Part shown: positions 29,184 to 39,609 of the stretch, in pieces
Layout: each line of letters starts with the position of its first letter
Numbering within the stretch: position 1 is the first letter of the stretch
NCBI GenBank assembly: GCA_036924855.1
Contig: JBAGRP010000001.1
Coordinates: forward strand, 4,340,001 to 4,404,000
Length of the DNA stretch: 64,000 nt
Direction of reading: 5' to 3'
Source of the DNA: Nitrobacteraceae bacterium AZCC 2146
GTDB lineage: Bacteria > Pseudomonadota > Alphaproteobacteria > Rhizobiales > Xanthobacteraceae
Notes under the pieces: generated by a model
What the model was told of the DNA's origin: nothing
The model's input: only the letters and a program-made list of their open reading frames with translations
Databases searched by the model: none
Position numbers and translations under genes: made by a program

Positions 29184-29807
29184 CTATGGGCCGTCGATGA
29201 TGATGAAGTCGGCCTCGGCATACTTCTGACGGATCGCTTTGGCAGCGTCATATTCCGCGCTGCGATAGCACGCCGTCGCGGTGGCGCGGTCGGCAAATTC
29301 GACCACCACGTTGCGATCGCGGGCGCTGCCTTCCATCGTCTCGAACGCACCGCCGCGTACGATAAACCTCGCGCCGAATTTTTCGAATGCCGGACGCGCG
29401 GCGGCCAGGTATTCCGGATAGTGCTCCTCGTCACGGACCGAAACGCGCACGATCCAATAGGCTTTCGACATCATGGCTCTCCAAAGTTGGCGTGGTTCAG
29501 ACAAAGTCGCCGAGTTCGCATCCTGCTCGCCGCGCCGGATCGCGGCTTCGATCCCGGAACGCGCAAGGCCGATATCCTTCAATTCGTAATCGGTCATGGA
29601 ACGAAGCGCGTCGCGCGCCTCCTGCCGGTGGCGCATGCGACGACAGGCGCTCCGAACCGCGCCAATGGCACACGCAAACATCAGACGAATTGTCCGGCGA
29701 CGCTCGGCATGCGCCCGCTCGATGATGGATCTCTTCCGTGCAGTCCATTGCAGCGGCGTCAGGTATCGAACGTCATACGAGCGCGGATCGAACCCGTCGT
29801 CGGACAT
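29184..29807 (-). CDS. DUF1127-DUF1330 fusion protein
   Basis: 207-aa protein joining two domains that are usually separate genes. The N-terminal part has the DUF1127 pattern RQEARDALRSMTDYELKDIG around residue 65-85. The C-terminal ~95 residues, from an internal MMSKAYWIVRV, are a complete DUF1330 (ferredoxin-like) domain ending FIIIDGP. The frame is open through the junction without a stop. The ATG at 29807 has an AAGGAG site; an internal ATG at 29474 could start a separate DUF1330 protein. DUF1127 proteins are small RNA-binding regulators in some rhizobia. Confidence 0.82.
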   Translation of the reverse strand: MSDDGFDPRSYDVRYLTPLQWTARKRSIIERAHAERRRTIRLMFACAIGAVRSACRRMRHRQEARDALRSMTDYELKDIGLARSGIEAAIRRGEQDANSATLSEPRQLWRAMMSKAYWIVRVSVRDEEHYPEYLAAARPAFEKFGARFIVRGGAFETMEGSARDRNVVVEFADRATATACYRSAEYDAAKAIRQKYAEADFIIIDGP

Positions 29808-29916
29808 GTCCAACTCCTTCTCGGTGCGGAAGCCGCGGCCGTGATGATGGTTTACCCCCCGCGACAAATCACATAAAATGAATAATCATGATGATTTCAA
29901 TCTCATGGAGAGATAC

Positions 29917-30807
29917 ATGGATCTATCCGAACTGGGCATCTTCCGTGCCGTGGTGCGCGAGGGCGGCGTGACCCGCGCCGCGGAGCGGCTGCATCGCGTG
30001 CAGTCCAATGTGACGACGCGGGTTCGTCAACTTGAGGACGATCTCGGCACATCGCTGTTCATCCGCGAGGGCAAGCGCCTGCATCTGACGCCGGCAGGCC
30101 AGGTGCTGCTCGGCTATGCCGACCGGCTGCTCGCGCTGGCCGACGAGGCCCGCACCGCGGTCCAGGATCCGCGGCCTCGCGGCGTGTTTCGTCTTGGCGC
30201 GATGGAAAGCACCGCGGCGGTGCGATTGCCCGAACCGCTGAACCAGTTTCACCAGCTCTATCCCGACGTGGTGCTGGAGCTTCGTATCGGCAATCCGGAA
30301 ACTTTGGCGAAAGCGCTTCTCGCCGGCGAACTCGACGCTGCCTTCGTCGCCGAGCCCATCGCGGATGCCCCTTTCGAGAAAATGCACGCTTTTGAGGAAG
30401 AATCGGTGATCGTTTCGGCCGCCGGTCATCCTGCTATCGGCAAAAGGGGCAGCCCTCCGCGCTCGGTTCTCGTCTTCGAGAACGGCTGCCCGCATCGCAA
30501 GCGACTGGAGGACTGGTACGCCAGGCGCGGCGAGATGCCTGAGCGCACCATCGAACTCGGCTCATACCACGCCATGCTCGGCTGCGTCGTGGCCGGCATG
30601 GGCATCGCTTTGCTGCCGGAAAGCGTGCTGACGACATTTCCGGAGGGCAAGCGGCTGACCGTTCATCGCCTGCCGTCCGGCGAAAATCGCGCCGAAACCG
30701 TGCTGATCTGGCGCAAGGGCGCGGGGTCACCAAACATTCAGGCGCTGCAACAGGTGCTGCGCGATGGCGCCACGTCCGACGGTGGCCGCACTAAACGGAA
30801 GAACTAA
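29917..30807 (+). CDS. LysR-family transcriptional regulator
   Basis: 296-aa regulator. The N-terminal winged helix (residues 1-60) has GGVTRAAERLHRVQSNVTTRVRQLE, the standard LysR HTH, followed by a periplasmic-binding-like effector domain. The ATG at 29917 has GGAGAG 6 bases upstream; two earlier in-frame ATGs (29878, 29905) are less likely. It is divergent from the DUF1127-DUF1330 gene, which is a plausible target, but no operator was identified. Confidence 0.9.
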   Translation: MDLSELGIFRAVVREGGVTRAAERLHRVQSNVTTRVRQLEDDLGTSLFIREGKRLHLTPAGQVLLGYADRLLALADEARTAVQDPRPRGVFRLGAMESTAAVRLPEPLNQFHQLYPDVVLELRIGNPETLAKALLAGELDAAFVAEPIADAPFEKMHAFEEESVIVSAAGHPAIGKRGSPPRSVLVFENGCPHRKRLEDWYARRGEMPERTIELGSYHAMLGCVVAGMGIALLPESVLTTFPEGKRLTVHRLPSGENRAETVLIWRKGAGSPNIQALQQVLRDGATSDGGRTKRKN

Positions 30808-30921
30808 ACAATGTGTGTGGAGCGATCTTCTGATCGCAGCCACGATGCAAGGTCGGTTTGCATACGCTCCCTTCCGTTGCTATCGTTGCGGCAATAAAAT
30901 GCAACCGGGAGGGGAATCACC

Positions 30922-31524
30922 ATGAAACGCGTTTTCGCGATCGCAGCCGTGTCAGTACTCGGCTTTGCTGCTTTGCAGTATTCCAGCACGGCCTACAGTC
31001 AGTCCGAAGGTGGATGGGTGACGCTGCTGGACAGCACCAAAATGGGCGACTGGGATCAGGTCGGCGAGGCCAACTGGACGATGAAGGACGGCGCACTTGT
31101 TGCCGACAAGCTCGCCGGTAAGGACCTTTCCTACCTTGTCACCAAAACCTCCTACAAGGATTTTCAGATCAAGGCTGAGTTCTGGACCGACGAGGAAGCC
31201 AACAGCGGCGTCTTCATTCGCTGCGACACCAACAAGATGATCGATTCCAAGGTCTGCTACGAGGTCAACATCTTCGACAAGCGGCCAGATCCATCCTACG
31301 GCACCGGCGCGATCGTTGATGTCGCCAAGGTCAATCCGATGCCGAAGGCCGCCGGCAAATGGAACACCTACGAGATCAGCGCCCAGGGTCCGCATCTGGT
31401 CGTCACGCTCAACGGCGAAAAAACCGCCGACGTTCAGGACAGCAAACACGCGGCCGGCCCATTCGCCCTGCAATACGGCTCCGGCGTGGTGAAATTCCGC
31501 AAGGTGCAGATCAGGCCGCTATAG
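30922..31524 (+). CDS. Secreted DUF1080 (3-keto-disaccharide hydrolase domain) protein
   Basis: 200-aa protein with a signal peptide (about residues 1-27, ending AYSQ). The mature part is a jelly-roll DUF1080 domain: GWVTLLDSTKMGDW near the start, then the pair NSGVFIRC and GSGVVKFRKVQIRPL at the end, as in this family. Some members hydrolyse 3-keto-glycosides; the activity here is unknown. A GGGAGGGG site precedes the ATG. Confidence 0.88.
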   Translation: MKRVFAIAAVSVLGFAALQYSSTAYSQSEGGWVTLLDSTKMGDWDQVGEANWTMKDGALVADKLAGKDLSYLVTKTSYKDFQIKAEFWTDEEANSGVFIRCDTNKMIDSKVCYEVNIFDKRPDPSYGTGAIVDVAKVNPMPKAAGKWNTYEISAQGPHLVVTLNGEKTADVQDSKHAAGPFALQYGSGVVKFRKVQIRPL

Positions 31525-31610
31525 ACCCCCTCCCCAACCACCGGTTTCCGGGGCTTGGACGGCCCCGGAAAATTGCTGCTATGATGCTCCGGATATACCC
31601 AGGAGACCTC

Positions 31611-32528
31611 ATGAGCTGGCAACCCTCCAACGATCCGATTCTCGGCGACCCGCAGTCCTGCGACGCCCTTGAGCTGGTGATCGTGCCCCGCACCCGCGAT
31701 CTTGGCGACGGTTTCGAGGTCCGCCGCGCGCTGCCGCATGGCAAGCGGCAGATGGTCGGCCCCTTCATCTTCTTCGATCATTTCGGCCCGGTGCAGTTCA
31801 TGTCCGGCAAGGGCATGGACGTGCGGCCGCATCCGCATATCGGCCTCGCCACCGTCACCTACCTGTTCGACGGCAGCATCATGCACCGCGACAGCGAGGG
31901 CAATGTCCGCGAGATCCAGCCCGGCGCCATGAACCTGATGACCGCCGGCCGCGGCATCGCCCATTCCGAGCGCACGCCCGACGTGCAGCGCAAGAACGGC
32001 CAGAAGATGCTCGGCCTGCAGAGCTGGATCGCGCTGCCGGTCGGCTCCGAGGAAATCGCGCCGTCGTTCCAGCATTACGGCGCCGACAGCCTGCCCACCG
32101 TACAGGAGACTGGATTTTCCGCGCGCGTGATCGCCGGCAAGGCCTTCGGCGTCATGTCGCCGGTTTCGATGGTGTCGCCGTGGTTCTATGCCGAGGTCGC
32201 GGTTGAGGCCGGCGTCTCGGTGCCGCTCGACCCCGACCACGAGGAGCGCGCGATCTATATAGTCGATGGCGAGATCGAAATCGCCGGCGACCGCTATGAA
32301 GGCCCGCGGCTGCTGATCTTCCGGCCCGGCGACGCCATCACCGTCAAGGCGCGGCGCAACACCCGGATGATGTTCCTCGGCGGCGACGCGCTGGAAGGCC
32401 CGCGGCATCTGTGGTGGAATTTCGTCTCCTCCAGCAAGGAGCGGATCGAGCAGGCCAAGCAGGACTGGAAGACCGGCCGCTTCGCCCACGTCCCCAACGA
32501 GCACGAATTCATTCCGCTGCCGGAATAA
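31611..32528 (+). CDS. Pirin family protein
   Basis: 305-aa bicupin. The N-terminal cupin has the pirin motif [17 protein letters not shown] with metal-binding His pairs, followed by [15 protein letters not shown]. The second cupin and C-terminal [12 protein letters not shown] are also typical. Some pirins have quercetinase activity or act as redox-sensing Fe proteins. ATG at 31611 follows an AGGAGA site. Confidence 0.93.
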   Translation: MSWQPSNDPILGDPQSCDALELVIVPRTRDLGDGFEVRRALPHGKRQMVGPFIFFDHFGPVQFMSGKGMDVRPHPHIGLATVTYLFDGSIMHRDSEGNVREIQPGAMNLMTAGRGIAHSERTPDVQRKNGQKMLGLQSWIALPVGSEEIAPSFQHYGADSLPTVQETGFSARVIAGKAFGVMSPVSMVSPWFYAEVAVEAGVSVPLDPDHEERAIYIVDGEIEIAGDRYEGPRLLIFRPGDAITVKARRNTRMMFLGGDALEGPRHLWWNFVSSSKERIEQAKQDWKTGRFAHVPNEHEFIPLPE

Positions 32529-32595
32529 TTTTCTCCTCTCACAACGTCGCCGCCGGCACTCGCGCCGGACAGCGCTGCTTTCGAAAGTTCCTGAT

Positions 32596-33513
32596 ATGAC
32601 CACGATGTCCGCCAGCGACCTGCCGCTTCCTTTGATCGGGCGCGGCAAGGTGCGCGATATCTACGCTGTCGGCGAGGACCGCGTGCTGCTGCTCACCACC
32701 GACCGCATCAGCGCGTTCGACGTGGTGATGGCGGAGACGATCCCGATGAAGGGCGCGGTGCTGACCCAGATCAGCGCGTGGTGGTTCAACCAGCTCGGCG
32801 GCGTGGTGCCGCATCACATGATCTCGGCCGACGCCGACGCCATCATCAGGCAAGTGCCTGCGCTGCAGGGCCATCGCGCCTCGCTCGCCGGCCGCGCCAT
32901 GCTGTGCAGGCGCACCACCGTGTTTCCGATCGAATGCGTGATCCGCGGCTATCTGTCCGGCTCGGCCTGGAAGGAATATGCCGCACAGGGCACGCTGGCC
33001 GGCGAGAAACTCGCCGATGGCCTGCTGGAAAGCGAAAAGCTGGAGCCGTCGATCTTCAGCCCGGCGACCAAGGCCGAGACCGGCCACGACGAGAACATCA
33101 CCATCGCAAAAATGCGCGAGATCCTCGGCGACGAAACCACCTATGCGCTGGAGAGCATGACCCGCGCGGTCTACACCCAGGGCGAGGAAATCGCCCGCGA
33201 GCGGGGCATCATCATCGCCGACACCAAATTCGAATTCGGCCGCGAGGCCGACGGCCGGATCATTCTGATCGACGAGGTGATGACCCCCGACAGTTCGCGG
33301 TTCTGGGCGGCAGACGTCTACAAGACCGGCCAGCCGCAGCCGAGCTTCGACAAGCAGCCGCTGCGCGACTATCTCGACATCGAGCGCCGCGCCGGCCGCT
33401 GGAATGGCGAAGCGCCACCGCCGCCGCTGCCCGCCAGCGTCATCGAGGCGACCAGCAGACGCTACCTCGAAGCCTATCGCCGTCTGACCGGCGCGGAGCT
33501 GGTGGTTTCGTAA
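32596..33513 (+). CDS. purC: Phosphoribosylaminoimidazole-succinocarboxamide synthase
   Basis: 305-aa SAICAR synthetase, making SAICAR from CAIR, aspartate and ATP in purine synthesis. [30 protein letters not shown] at residues 15-44 is the nucleotide-binding start; [16 protein letters not shown] and [14 protein letters not shown] are family signatures. It is the longer PurC form (about 300 aa), unlike the short ~240-aa type. It is placed alone, after pirin. Confidence 0.96.
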   Translation: MTTMSASDLPLPLIGRGKVRDIYAVGEDRVLLLTTDRISAFDVVMAETIPMKGAVLTQISAWWFNQLGGVVPHHMISADADAIIRQVPALQGHRASLAGRAMLCRRTTVFPIECVIRGYLSGSAWKEYAAQGTLAGEKLADGLLESEKLEPSIFSPATKAETGHDENITIAKMREILGDETTYALESMTRAVYTQGEEIARERGIIIADTKFEFGREADGRIILIDEVMTPDSSRFWAADVYKTGQPQPSFDKQPLRDYLDIERRAGRWNGEAPPPPLPASVIEATSRRYLEAYRRLTGAELVVS

Positions 33514-33532
33514 CAGCCGCGGGCTCGTCATC

Positions 33533-33577
33533 CCTCGCCCCGCCGCACGAAGCGAAGCTTCGCTAGGCGGGGAGAGG
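33533..33577. repeat. Palindromic repeat/hairpin after purC
   Basis: Outer arms CCTCGCCCCGCC and GGCGGGGAGAGG enclose a perfect 14-bp palindrome AGCGAAGCTTCGCT. The form resembles a dispersed Bradyrhizobium-type repeat and could also end purC transcription. Confidence 0.55.
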
Positions 33578-33779
33578 TGAAGTCGCCGCCGCGCCGGAGC
33601 GCACGCCGCAAGTTTCAAGCTTTGAAACCGAAATCCCAATATTTCTGTTGTCGGACCGCGCCGCCGTCGTCTACCAAAGACAATGGCGGTTGCGCCTGTC
33701 GCGCATGCCTCGACAGGTTTGTGCGTGAACCATCCAGTGTCCAGCCTCAACTATTTCGCCATCGCGGACGGGTTCGCGC

Positions 33780-35975
33780 GTGGCTGATTCATCCACTTTC
33801 GCCCCAAAGCTTGCCGCCTGGCGCAACGACGTGTTCGCCGGCGCCGTCGCCAGCGTGCTCACCGTCACCTTCGGCCTGTCCTATGCGGTGCTGATCTTTG
33901 CGGGGCCGCTGGCGCCGTTGCTGCCCTATGGCGTAGCCGCGACCTTCATTTCCGCAGCCATCGCAGCCGCCGTGATTGCGCTCGGCAGTACCTTTCCCTT
34001 TGCGATCGCCGGGCCTGAAAGTTCGACCGCCGCGGTGACCGCGATCCTGTCGGCGGCGCTGGTCGAGCATATGGTCGCGGCCGATCCCTCGGCTGCCTTG
34101 CTCGGCCCGGTACTGATCACACTGTCGGCCGCCACCGTCGTCACCGGCATCGTGCTTTGCGGCTTCGGCCTCAGTCGGATGGGTCGCGCGATCCGCTACG
34201 TGCCCTATCCGGTAATCGGCGGGTTCCTCGGCGCCACCGCCTGCCTGATCGTCGCCGGCGCGATTCAGGTCATCACCGGCCAGAAACTTCAGTTTGCAGC
34301 GTTGGCCACCCTTGCCAATGCCATGACGCTCTACGAACTGCTGGCCGCCTCCGCGCTGGCGCTGACGATCTACCTGATCTGGCATCGCTCGCGAAATCCA
34401 TTGGCCTTGCCGGCGATCCTGGTCGCCGGCGTCGTCGCCACCCATATCTGCTTTCGGATCGCGGGCGTGTCGATCGCCGACGCACAGGCGATGGGGTGGA
34501 CTTTCGCGACGCTGCCGAAAGCCACTTTGACGCTCCCCTGGGAGTTCATCGGCGCGGCACGCTATCCGTGGGAGGCGCTGCCGGGGATGATCGGCAACTT
34601 CATCGCCGTGATCTTCGTGACCGCCATCAGTACCTTGTTCAATACCACCGGCGTCGAGGTCGCGACCCATCGCGAGGCCAACCTGGAGCGCGAGCTCAAC
34701 GCCACCGGCGCTGCCAACATCATCATCGGCGCCTTGGGCGGCTACGCCAGCTGCGCCTCGATCAGCCGCACCATGCTGAATTTCAACAGCGGCGCGACCG
34801 GCCGCCTGTCCGGCCTGACCGTCGCGGCCATCTCGGCTTGCATGCTGGTGGTCGATCCCGCCTTGCTCGGCTACATGCCGAAATTCGTGCTCGGCGGACT
34901 GCTGCTCTATCTTGGCATGGAGCAGCTGCACCGCTGGATCATCGAATCGCGGCGGCGGCTATCGACGCTCGATTACCTCTCGCTGCTGGCGATCATCGTC
35001 ATCATCATGCAATGGGGTTTTGTCGCCGGGGTGCTGATCGGCGTCGTGATCGGCTGCACCACCTTCGCCCTGAGCGTATCGCGCGTCAGCTCCATCAAAT
35101 ACGGGTTCGACGGGTCGGAATATCGCAGCTCGCTGGACCGGTCGCTGGACGATCAACGGGCGCTCGCGGCCCATGGGCGCGAAATCCAGGGCCTCAACCT
35201 GCAGAGCTATCTGTTCTTCGGCTCGGCCAACCGGCTGTATCAGCACGTCAAGTCCCTGCTGCGGCGCAATCCCGAATGCCGATATCTGGTATTCGATTTC
35301 AAGCTGGTGACCGGCATCGATTCGTCGGCGGCGCACAGCTTCGCCCAGATCAAGCGGACTGCGCATGAGCGCGGCATCCGGCTGGTCCTCGCCAATCTCC
35401 AGACCTCGGCCGAACGGAATCTGCGCGCCAGCCAGTTCATCGGCGATGACGTCAGTGTGGTTGGAGAACTGGATCGCGCGCTGGAGTGGTGCGAGAACGA
35501 GGTGATCGCCCGGCATCGCGGGCTGGCGCAGGAGGAAGGCAGCCTGCGCGACTGGTTCACGAAAATCCTGCGCACCACCGACGACGCCGATGAATTGATG
35601 CGGCGCTGCCAGCGCGTCGAAGTCGGCGCCGGCGAGATCATCGTCCACGCCGGCGACGCCGCCGATTCGATGCATTTCATCCTCGACGGCCGCGTCGGCA
35701 TCATGGTTCCGGCCGGCGACGGACGGCTGACGCGGGTGCGCAGCCTCGGCCGCTATACGACGGTGGGCGAAATGGGTCTGGTCGCCGACGCGCCGCGCAG
35801 CGCCACCATCCAGGCGGAAATCGCCAGCGTGCTTTACGTGCTGCGCGCCGCGGCGTTCGAAGACATCAAGCTGAACCATGCAGCGCTGAGCCAGAAACTG
35901 CTGACCTATTTCGTCTCGGTAATGGCAGAGCGGCTTGCCTTTGCCAGCCGCATGATCGCGGTGTTGCGGAGATAG
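33780..35975 (+). CDS. SulP-type anion transporter with STAS and cyclic-nucleotide-binding domains
   Basis: 731-aa protein. Residues about 15-440 form a SulP/SLC26 membrane domain with 10 or more hydrophobic segments, including GPESSTAAVTAI near residue 80. Residues about 470-560 are a STAS domain with LVFDFKLVTGIDSSA. Residues about 595-720 are a cNMP-binding domain with MHFILDGRVGIM and the phosphate-binding-like GEMGLVADAPRSATI. The arrangement suggests transport gated by a nucleotide. The start is GTG at 33780. It stands alone at the edge of the accessory half. Confidence 0.92.
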   Translation: MADSSTFAPKLAAWRNDVFAGAVASVLTVTFGLSYAVLIFAGPLAPLLPYGVAATFISAAIAAAVIALGSTFPFAIAGPESSTAAVTAILSAALVEHMVAADPSAALLGPVLITLSAATVVTGIVLCGFGLSRMGRAIRYVPYPVIGGFLGATACLIVAGAIQVITGQKLQFAALATLANAMTLYELLAASALALTIYLIWHRSRNPLALPAILVAGVVATHICFRIAGVSIADAQAMGWTFATLPKATLTLPWEFIGAARYPWEALPGMIGNFIAVIFVTAISTLFNTTGVEVATHREANLERELNATGAANIIIGALGGYASCASISRTMLNFNSGATGRLSGLTVAAISACMLVVDPALLGYMPKFVLGGLLLYLGMEQLHRWIIESRRRLSTLDYLSLLAIIVIIMQWGFVAGVLIGVVIGCTTFALSVSRVSSIKYGFDGSEYRSSLDRSLDDQRALAAHGREIQGLNLQSYLFFGSANRLYQHVKSLLRRNPECRYLVFDFKLVTGIDSSAAHSFAQIKRTAHERGIRLVLANLQTSAERNLRASQFIGDDVSVVGELDRALEWCENEVIARHRGLAQEEGSLRDWFTKILRTTDDADELMRRCQRVEVGAGEIIVHAGDAADSMHFILDGRVGIMVPAGDGRLTRVRSLGRYTTVGEMGLVADAPRSATIQAEIASVLYVLRAAAFEDIKLNHAALSQKLLTYFVSVMAERLAFASRMIAVLRR

Positions 35976-36566
35976 ACTTTGTCGTCCCGGCAAGCGCACC
36001 ACAAGCGGCTATTATGCCGACACTCTAAGAGCGAGTCGACTAACCCCCTGAAACTACGCGATCCTGCGTCGAAAGAACGAGTCGGTTTTGAATTTAAGAA
36101 CGAGTCGATCGGTATTGAAACGCATTAAAACCGAGTCGATGTCTGTAAGCCATTGAAATTGCTAAACCACACCAAGATGCGGTACTGACCGATTCAGGGT
36201 GGGTCCGACCATGCCGGAACCTTTCAGGATTGGTTTTTCAGAGGTCGAATACGTGGCGGCCTTGGTCGATGAGATCCAAACGCCGGTCGCGACATCACTC
36301 GCCGCCACTTCTCATCTCTTGCCCAGGCGGCTACCTGGGGGCCAAACTCTGTTTGGTCACCACCTAAGTCGGCCGGATCGCGAACAGGCTTGATGGCGCT
36401 CGCGGCCGACAACGCCGGCCCCAGGCGGCACCAGTCTCCTGGAGTCTTGCAACTGACGGCTCGTTGGATCCGGTTCCATTGCATTCCGCTTTCAACTTGA
36501 TCGGTAGCGTCTGGTGCCGGCTCACGCTATTGCACGCCTGTGTGGCTAATTCGTACCAAGGTAGGT
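35976..36566. other. Gene-poor region, possible left border of an accessory region
   Basis: About 590 bases with only short frames (64 aa on +, 86 aa on minus) of no recognisable family. It contains four spaced copies of GAGTCG on one strand (see repeat entry). I see no tRNA, integrase or clear insertion-sequence end. The last ~30 bases are the 3' flank of hemA. Confidence 0.4.
36033..36138. repeat. Four direct repeats containing GAGTCG
   Basis: The word GAGTCG occurs at 36033, 36079, 36102 and 36133, always on the same strand and mostly within A-rich CGAGTCG contexts (AAGAACGAGTCG twice with one flank shared). Spacing is 46, 23 and 31. They could be operator-like sites or the debris of a mobile-element end. 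Confidence 0.45.
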
Positions 36567-37841
36567 TCAGGCTATCGAGTCGGCATGGATTCGACTATCT
36601 CTCGACTTAGTCATGGCTGTAGGCCGATCACGCCGTGGAAGTCCAAGCTGATCCCACACGTCTGTCAGTGCCTCGGCGAGATGATCCATCAACTCATCGC
36701 TATGATGAGGGGAGGGCGTTATGCGGAGCCGTTCGTGGCCCCTCGGCACGGTCGGATAATTGATCGGCTGCATGTAGATGCCATGTTTCCATAGAAGAAC
36801 GTTGGAGATCAATTTGCATTTCTCGGGATCGCCGACATGCACCGGAACGATGTGAGTTTCGCTCGGCATCACGGGCAAGCCTGTCGTGTGTAGCACCGAT
36901 TTCAGCCGCGCTACGCGGTCTTGGTGGCGATCCCGTTCCCATTGAGAGGTCCTCAAGTGCCGGATCGCTGCGGTTGCCGCCGCGCAGATCGGTGGCGGTA
37001 GCGCTGTCGTGAAGATGAAGCCGAGCGCGTAGGACCGCACGGCGTCAATCAGATTGGCGCTGGCCGCAATATAGCCCCCGAGACAGCCGAAAGCCTTGGC
37101 GAGCGTGCCTTCGACAATGTCGATGCGGTCCATCACGCCGTCGCGTTCGGCGATGCCTCCGCCATGGGCTCCATACATCCCGACCGCGTGAACCTCGTCG
37201 ACGTAGGTTAATGCGCCATAGCGCTCAGCGAGATCGCAGATTTGATGCAACGGCGCCACATCGCCGTCCATGGAATAGAGGCTTTCGCACAGGATCAGCT
37301 TCGGCCTGTCAGGTGCGGTAGCGCGAAGCAACTGCTCAAGATGCCGCACATCATTGTGGCGCCAGATCTGCCTTTGCGCGCCTGATTGGCGGACGCCTTC
37401 TATCATTGAGTTGTGGTTGAGCGCATCGGAAAGCAACAGACAGTCCGGCAGCAATTTTGCGATCGTTGCGATGCCGGTCTGGTTGGAAACATAGCCTGAC
37501 GTGAAGACCAGGGCGGCCTTCTTTCCGTGCAGGCTGGCGAGTTCGCGTTCCAGTTCGATGAGGGAATGGTTGGTGCCGGCGATGTTGCGCGTACCGCCCG
37601 CGCCCGTGCCCATTCGCGACGCCGCCTCCACCATCGCGCCGACCACGTCGGGATGCTGCGCCATGCCGAGGTAATCGTTCGAGCACCAGATCACGACCTG
37701 CCGGGCACCCATCGGCGAATGCCAGACCGCATGCGGAAACTGGCCAGCAATACGCTCCAGATCGACGAACACCCGATAGCGGCGCTCGTCTCGAAGCTGG
37801 TCCAGAGCGGAATCGAACAAGGCGTCATAGTCCATGTTCAT
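36567..37841 (-). CDS. hemA: 5-aminolevulinate synthase
   Basis: 424-aa PLP enzyme that condenses glycine and succinyl-CoA to 5-aminolevulinate, the first heme step in alphaproteobacteria. Signatures: CSNDYLGM near residue 55, YVDEVHAVG at 213, and the PLP lysine in GTLAKAFG (K249). The length matches ALAS (about 405) with an extra ~20-residue tail. Placed after catalase and a 70-aa gene, its genomic partner set suggests it supplies heme for catalase and oxidases; a second hemA elsewhere is likely. Confidence 0.95.
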   Translation of the reverse strand: MNMDYDALFDSALDQLRDERRYRVFVDLERIAGQFPHAVWHSPMGARQVVIWCSNDYLGMAQHPDVVGAMVEAASRMGTGAGGTRNIAGTNHSLIELERELASLHGKKAALVFTSGYVSNQTGIATIAKLLPDCLLLSDALNHNSMIEGVRQSGAQRQIWRHNDVRHLEQLLRATAPDRPKLILCESLYSMDGDVAPLHQICDLAERYGALTYVDEVHAVGMYGAHGGGIAERDGVMDRIDIVEGTLAKAFGCLGGYIAASANLIDAVRSYALGFIFTTALPPPICAAATAAIRHLRTSQWERDRHQDRVARLKSVLHTTGLPVMPSETHIVPVHVGDPEKCKLISNVLLWKHGIYMQPINYPTVPRGHERLRITPSPHHSDELMDHLAEALTDVWDQLGLPRRDRPTAMTKSRDSRIHADSIA

Positions 37842-37878
37842 GATTGCACCTTCTATTCAAACCAAGCCGCCGAATTTG

Positions 37879-38091
37879 TCACTCGATTAGGATGGGAGCC
37901 ACGATTTCGACGTTGTCCTTCGACGTCGTGGCTATACGAAGCGCGATGCCCCATTTGCCTATATCTGAGGCGTTCGCCGGCTTTAGGCCTTGCAGTAGCA
38001 GAACTGCGGCGCCGCCAAGTGCCGCAGCGAGGTCACGAGGAGCCGAGAACCTGGTCTCGAGCCCGCTTGAGCCGTCAGTATCGATTTTCAT
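37879..38091 (-). CDS. Small hypothetical protein coupled to catalase
   Basis: 70-aa protein with a central helix [16 protein letters not shown] and no known family. The ATG overlaps the catalase stop (ATGA at 38091-38088), good evidence that it is a translated gene. It lies between catalase and hemA on the same strand. The role is unknown. Confidence 0.6.
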   Translation of the reverse strand: MKIDTDGSSGLETRFSAPRDLAAALGGAAVLLLQGLKPANASDIGKWGIALRIATTSKDNVEIVAPILIE

Positions 38092-39557
38092 GCACTCTCC
38101 AGCGCTAACTGGTCGCTCGTGGCGAGGCCCATGCGGGTGGCGACGCCAATGCCATAGTCTGGATCGGCACGATAGAAGTGCATTACTTGTCGCTTGACGA
38201 TCTCCACCGGTACGCCGTTCATCGCCCCTTTGATGTTGTCGAACAGCTGCTCCTTTTGCACCGTGCTCATGAGGCGGAACAGATCGCCGGCCTGGCGATA
38301 GTCGTCATTGCCCTCGCGGTGATTATAGCGGTCGGCATTGCCCGACAGCCTCAGCGGCGGCTCCTTGACGCTCAATTCCTGTGCCGGCCCGCCAAAGGAG
38401 TTCGGCTCGTAATAAGCGTCCGGGTTGGAATGGCCGGTCAGCCGCATGGTGCCGTCGGCGTGATAGGTGTGCATCGGGCAGCGCGGCTTGTTGACGGGCA
38501 ACTGTTCGGCATTAACGCCTACGCGGTAGCGGTGCGCATCGGCATAAGAGAAGATGCGCGCCTGCAGCATCTTGTCCGGCGAATGGCTGACTCCGGGCAC
38601 GACGTTCGCCGGCGACAGCGCGGCCTGCTCGACTTCGGCGAAATAGTTTTCCGGGTTGCGGTTTAGCTCGAGGACGCCGAGCTCGATCAACGGGTAGTCC
38701 TTGTGCGGCCACACCTTGGTGAGGTCGAATGGGTTATACCAGTGCTTGCCAACGTCACCTTCGGGCATGATCTGCACATAAAACATCCACTTCGGGAAAT
38801 CGCCGCCCTCGATCGCCTCGAACAGATCGCGCAGGTGAGTCTCGCGGTCGTTTGCAATCTTTTGCGCCGCTTCAGCATTGGTCCAGTTCTTGATGCCCTG
38901 CATGGACTTGAAGTGGAATTTGACCCAATGCCGATCGCCGTCCGCGTTGATGAAAGAATAGGTGTGCGAGCCGAAGCCATTGAGGTGCCGAAAGCTCTGC
39001 GGCAGGCCGCGATCGGACATCAGGATGGTAACCTGGTGCAGGCTCTCAGGCGACAGCGACCAGAAGTCCCACATCGCCGTGCTCGAGCGCAGATTTGTGC
39101 GCGGATGGCGCTTCTGGGTATGGATGAAGTCCGGAAATTTCAGGGGATCGCGGACGAAGAACACCGGCGTGTTGTTGCCGACGATGTCCCAATTGCCTTC
39201 CTCGGTGTAGAAGCGCAGTGCGAAGCCGCGCACGTCCCGCTCGGCATCGGCAGCACCGCGTTCTCCGGCAACGGTGGACAAGCGTAGAAAAATCTCGGTC
39301 TTCTTGCCAATTTTGGAAAGCGCGGCAGCCCTGGTGTACTTGGTGACATCGTTGGTGATCGTCAGCGTCCCGTAGGCACCGGAACCTTTGGCATGAACGG
39401 TGCGCTCGGGAATTCGCTCGCGGTTTTGGCGCGCGAGCTTTTCCAGTAGATGGAAGTCCTGCATCAGCACCGGGCCAAACGGGCCGGCGGTCAATGAATT
39501 CTGGTTGTCGGCGACAGGCGCACCCGACGACGTGGTCATGGTCAGACTGTGGTTCAT
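38088..39557 (-). CDS. katA: Catalase (monofunctional heme catalase, small-subunit type)
   Basis: 489-aa heme catalase that breaks down hydrogen peroxide. The typical N-terminus has [25 protein letters not shown], with the distal His in [13 protein letters not shown]. The proximal Tyr region appears as [15 protein letters not shown]. Length about 490 is the small-subunit type. The ATG at 39557 follows GAGAGAG; upstream codons start only with TTG. A perfect 6-4-6 inverted repeat lies 22 bases upstream of the start. Confidence 0.97.
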   Translation of the reverse strand: MNHSLTMTTSSGAPVADNQNSLTAGPFGPVLMQDFHLLEKLARQNRERIPERTVHAKGSGAYGTLTITNDVTKYTRAAALSKIGKKTEIFLRLSTVAGERGAADAERDVRGFALRFYTEEGNWDIVGNNTPVFFVRDPLKFPDFIHTQKRHPRTNLRSSTAMWDFWSLSPESLHQVTILMSDRGLPQSFRHLNGFGSHTYSFINADGDRHWVKFHFKSMQGIKNWTNAEAAQKIANDRETHLRDLFEAIEGGDFPKWMFYVQIMPEGDVGKHWYNPFDLTKVWPHKDYPLIELGVLELNRNPENYFAEVEQAALSPANVVPGVSHSPDKMLQARIFSYADAHRYRVGVNAEQLPVNKPRCPMHTYHADGTMRLTGHSNPDAYYEPNSFGGPAQELSVKEPPLRLSGNADRYNHREGNDDYRQAGDLFRLMSTVQKEQLFDNIKGAMNGVPVEIVKRQVMHFYRADPDYGIGVATRMGLATSDQLALESA

Positions 39558-39578
39558 GAGCTCTCTCAATGGGTTGAT

Positions 39579-39594
39579 ATCTTCCTACGAAGAT
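39579..39594. promoter_or_regulatory. Inverted repeat upstream of catalase
   Basis: ATCTTC-CTAC-GAAGAT is a perfect 6-bp inverted repeat with 4-base spacer, ending 22 bases before the catalase ATG. It could be an operator or mRNA leader hairpin; no regulator is assigned. Confidence 0.4.
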
Positions 39595-39609
39595 TGCGAG
39601 TTCGGAGCT

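Noticed and set aside
27086..29434. 782-codon open frame on minus strand across the PrpD gene and the FUSC 5' end
   Set aside because: Antisense to MmgE/PrpD and out of frame with FUSC; no family features, Arg/Gly rich.
36199..36393. 64-codon + frame in the gene-poor region
   Set aside because: No family, no clear ribosome site and an overlapping minus frame of equal quality.
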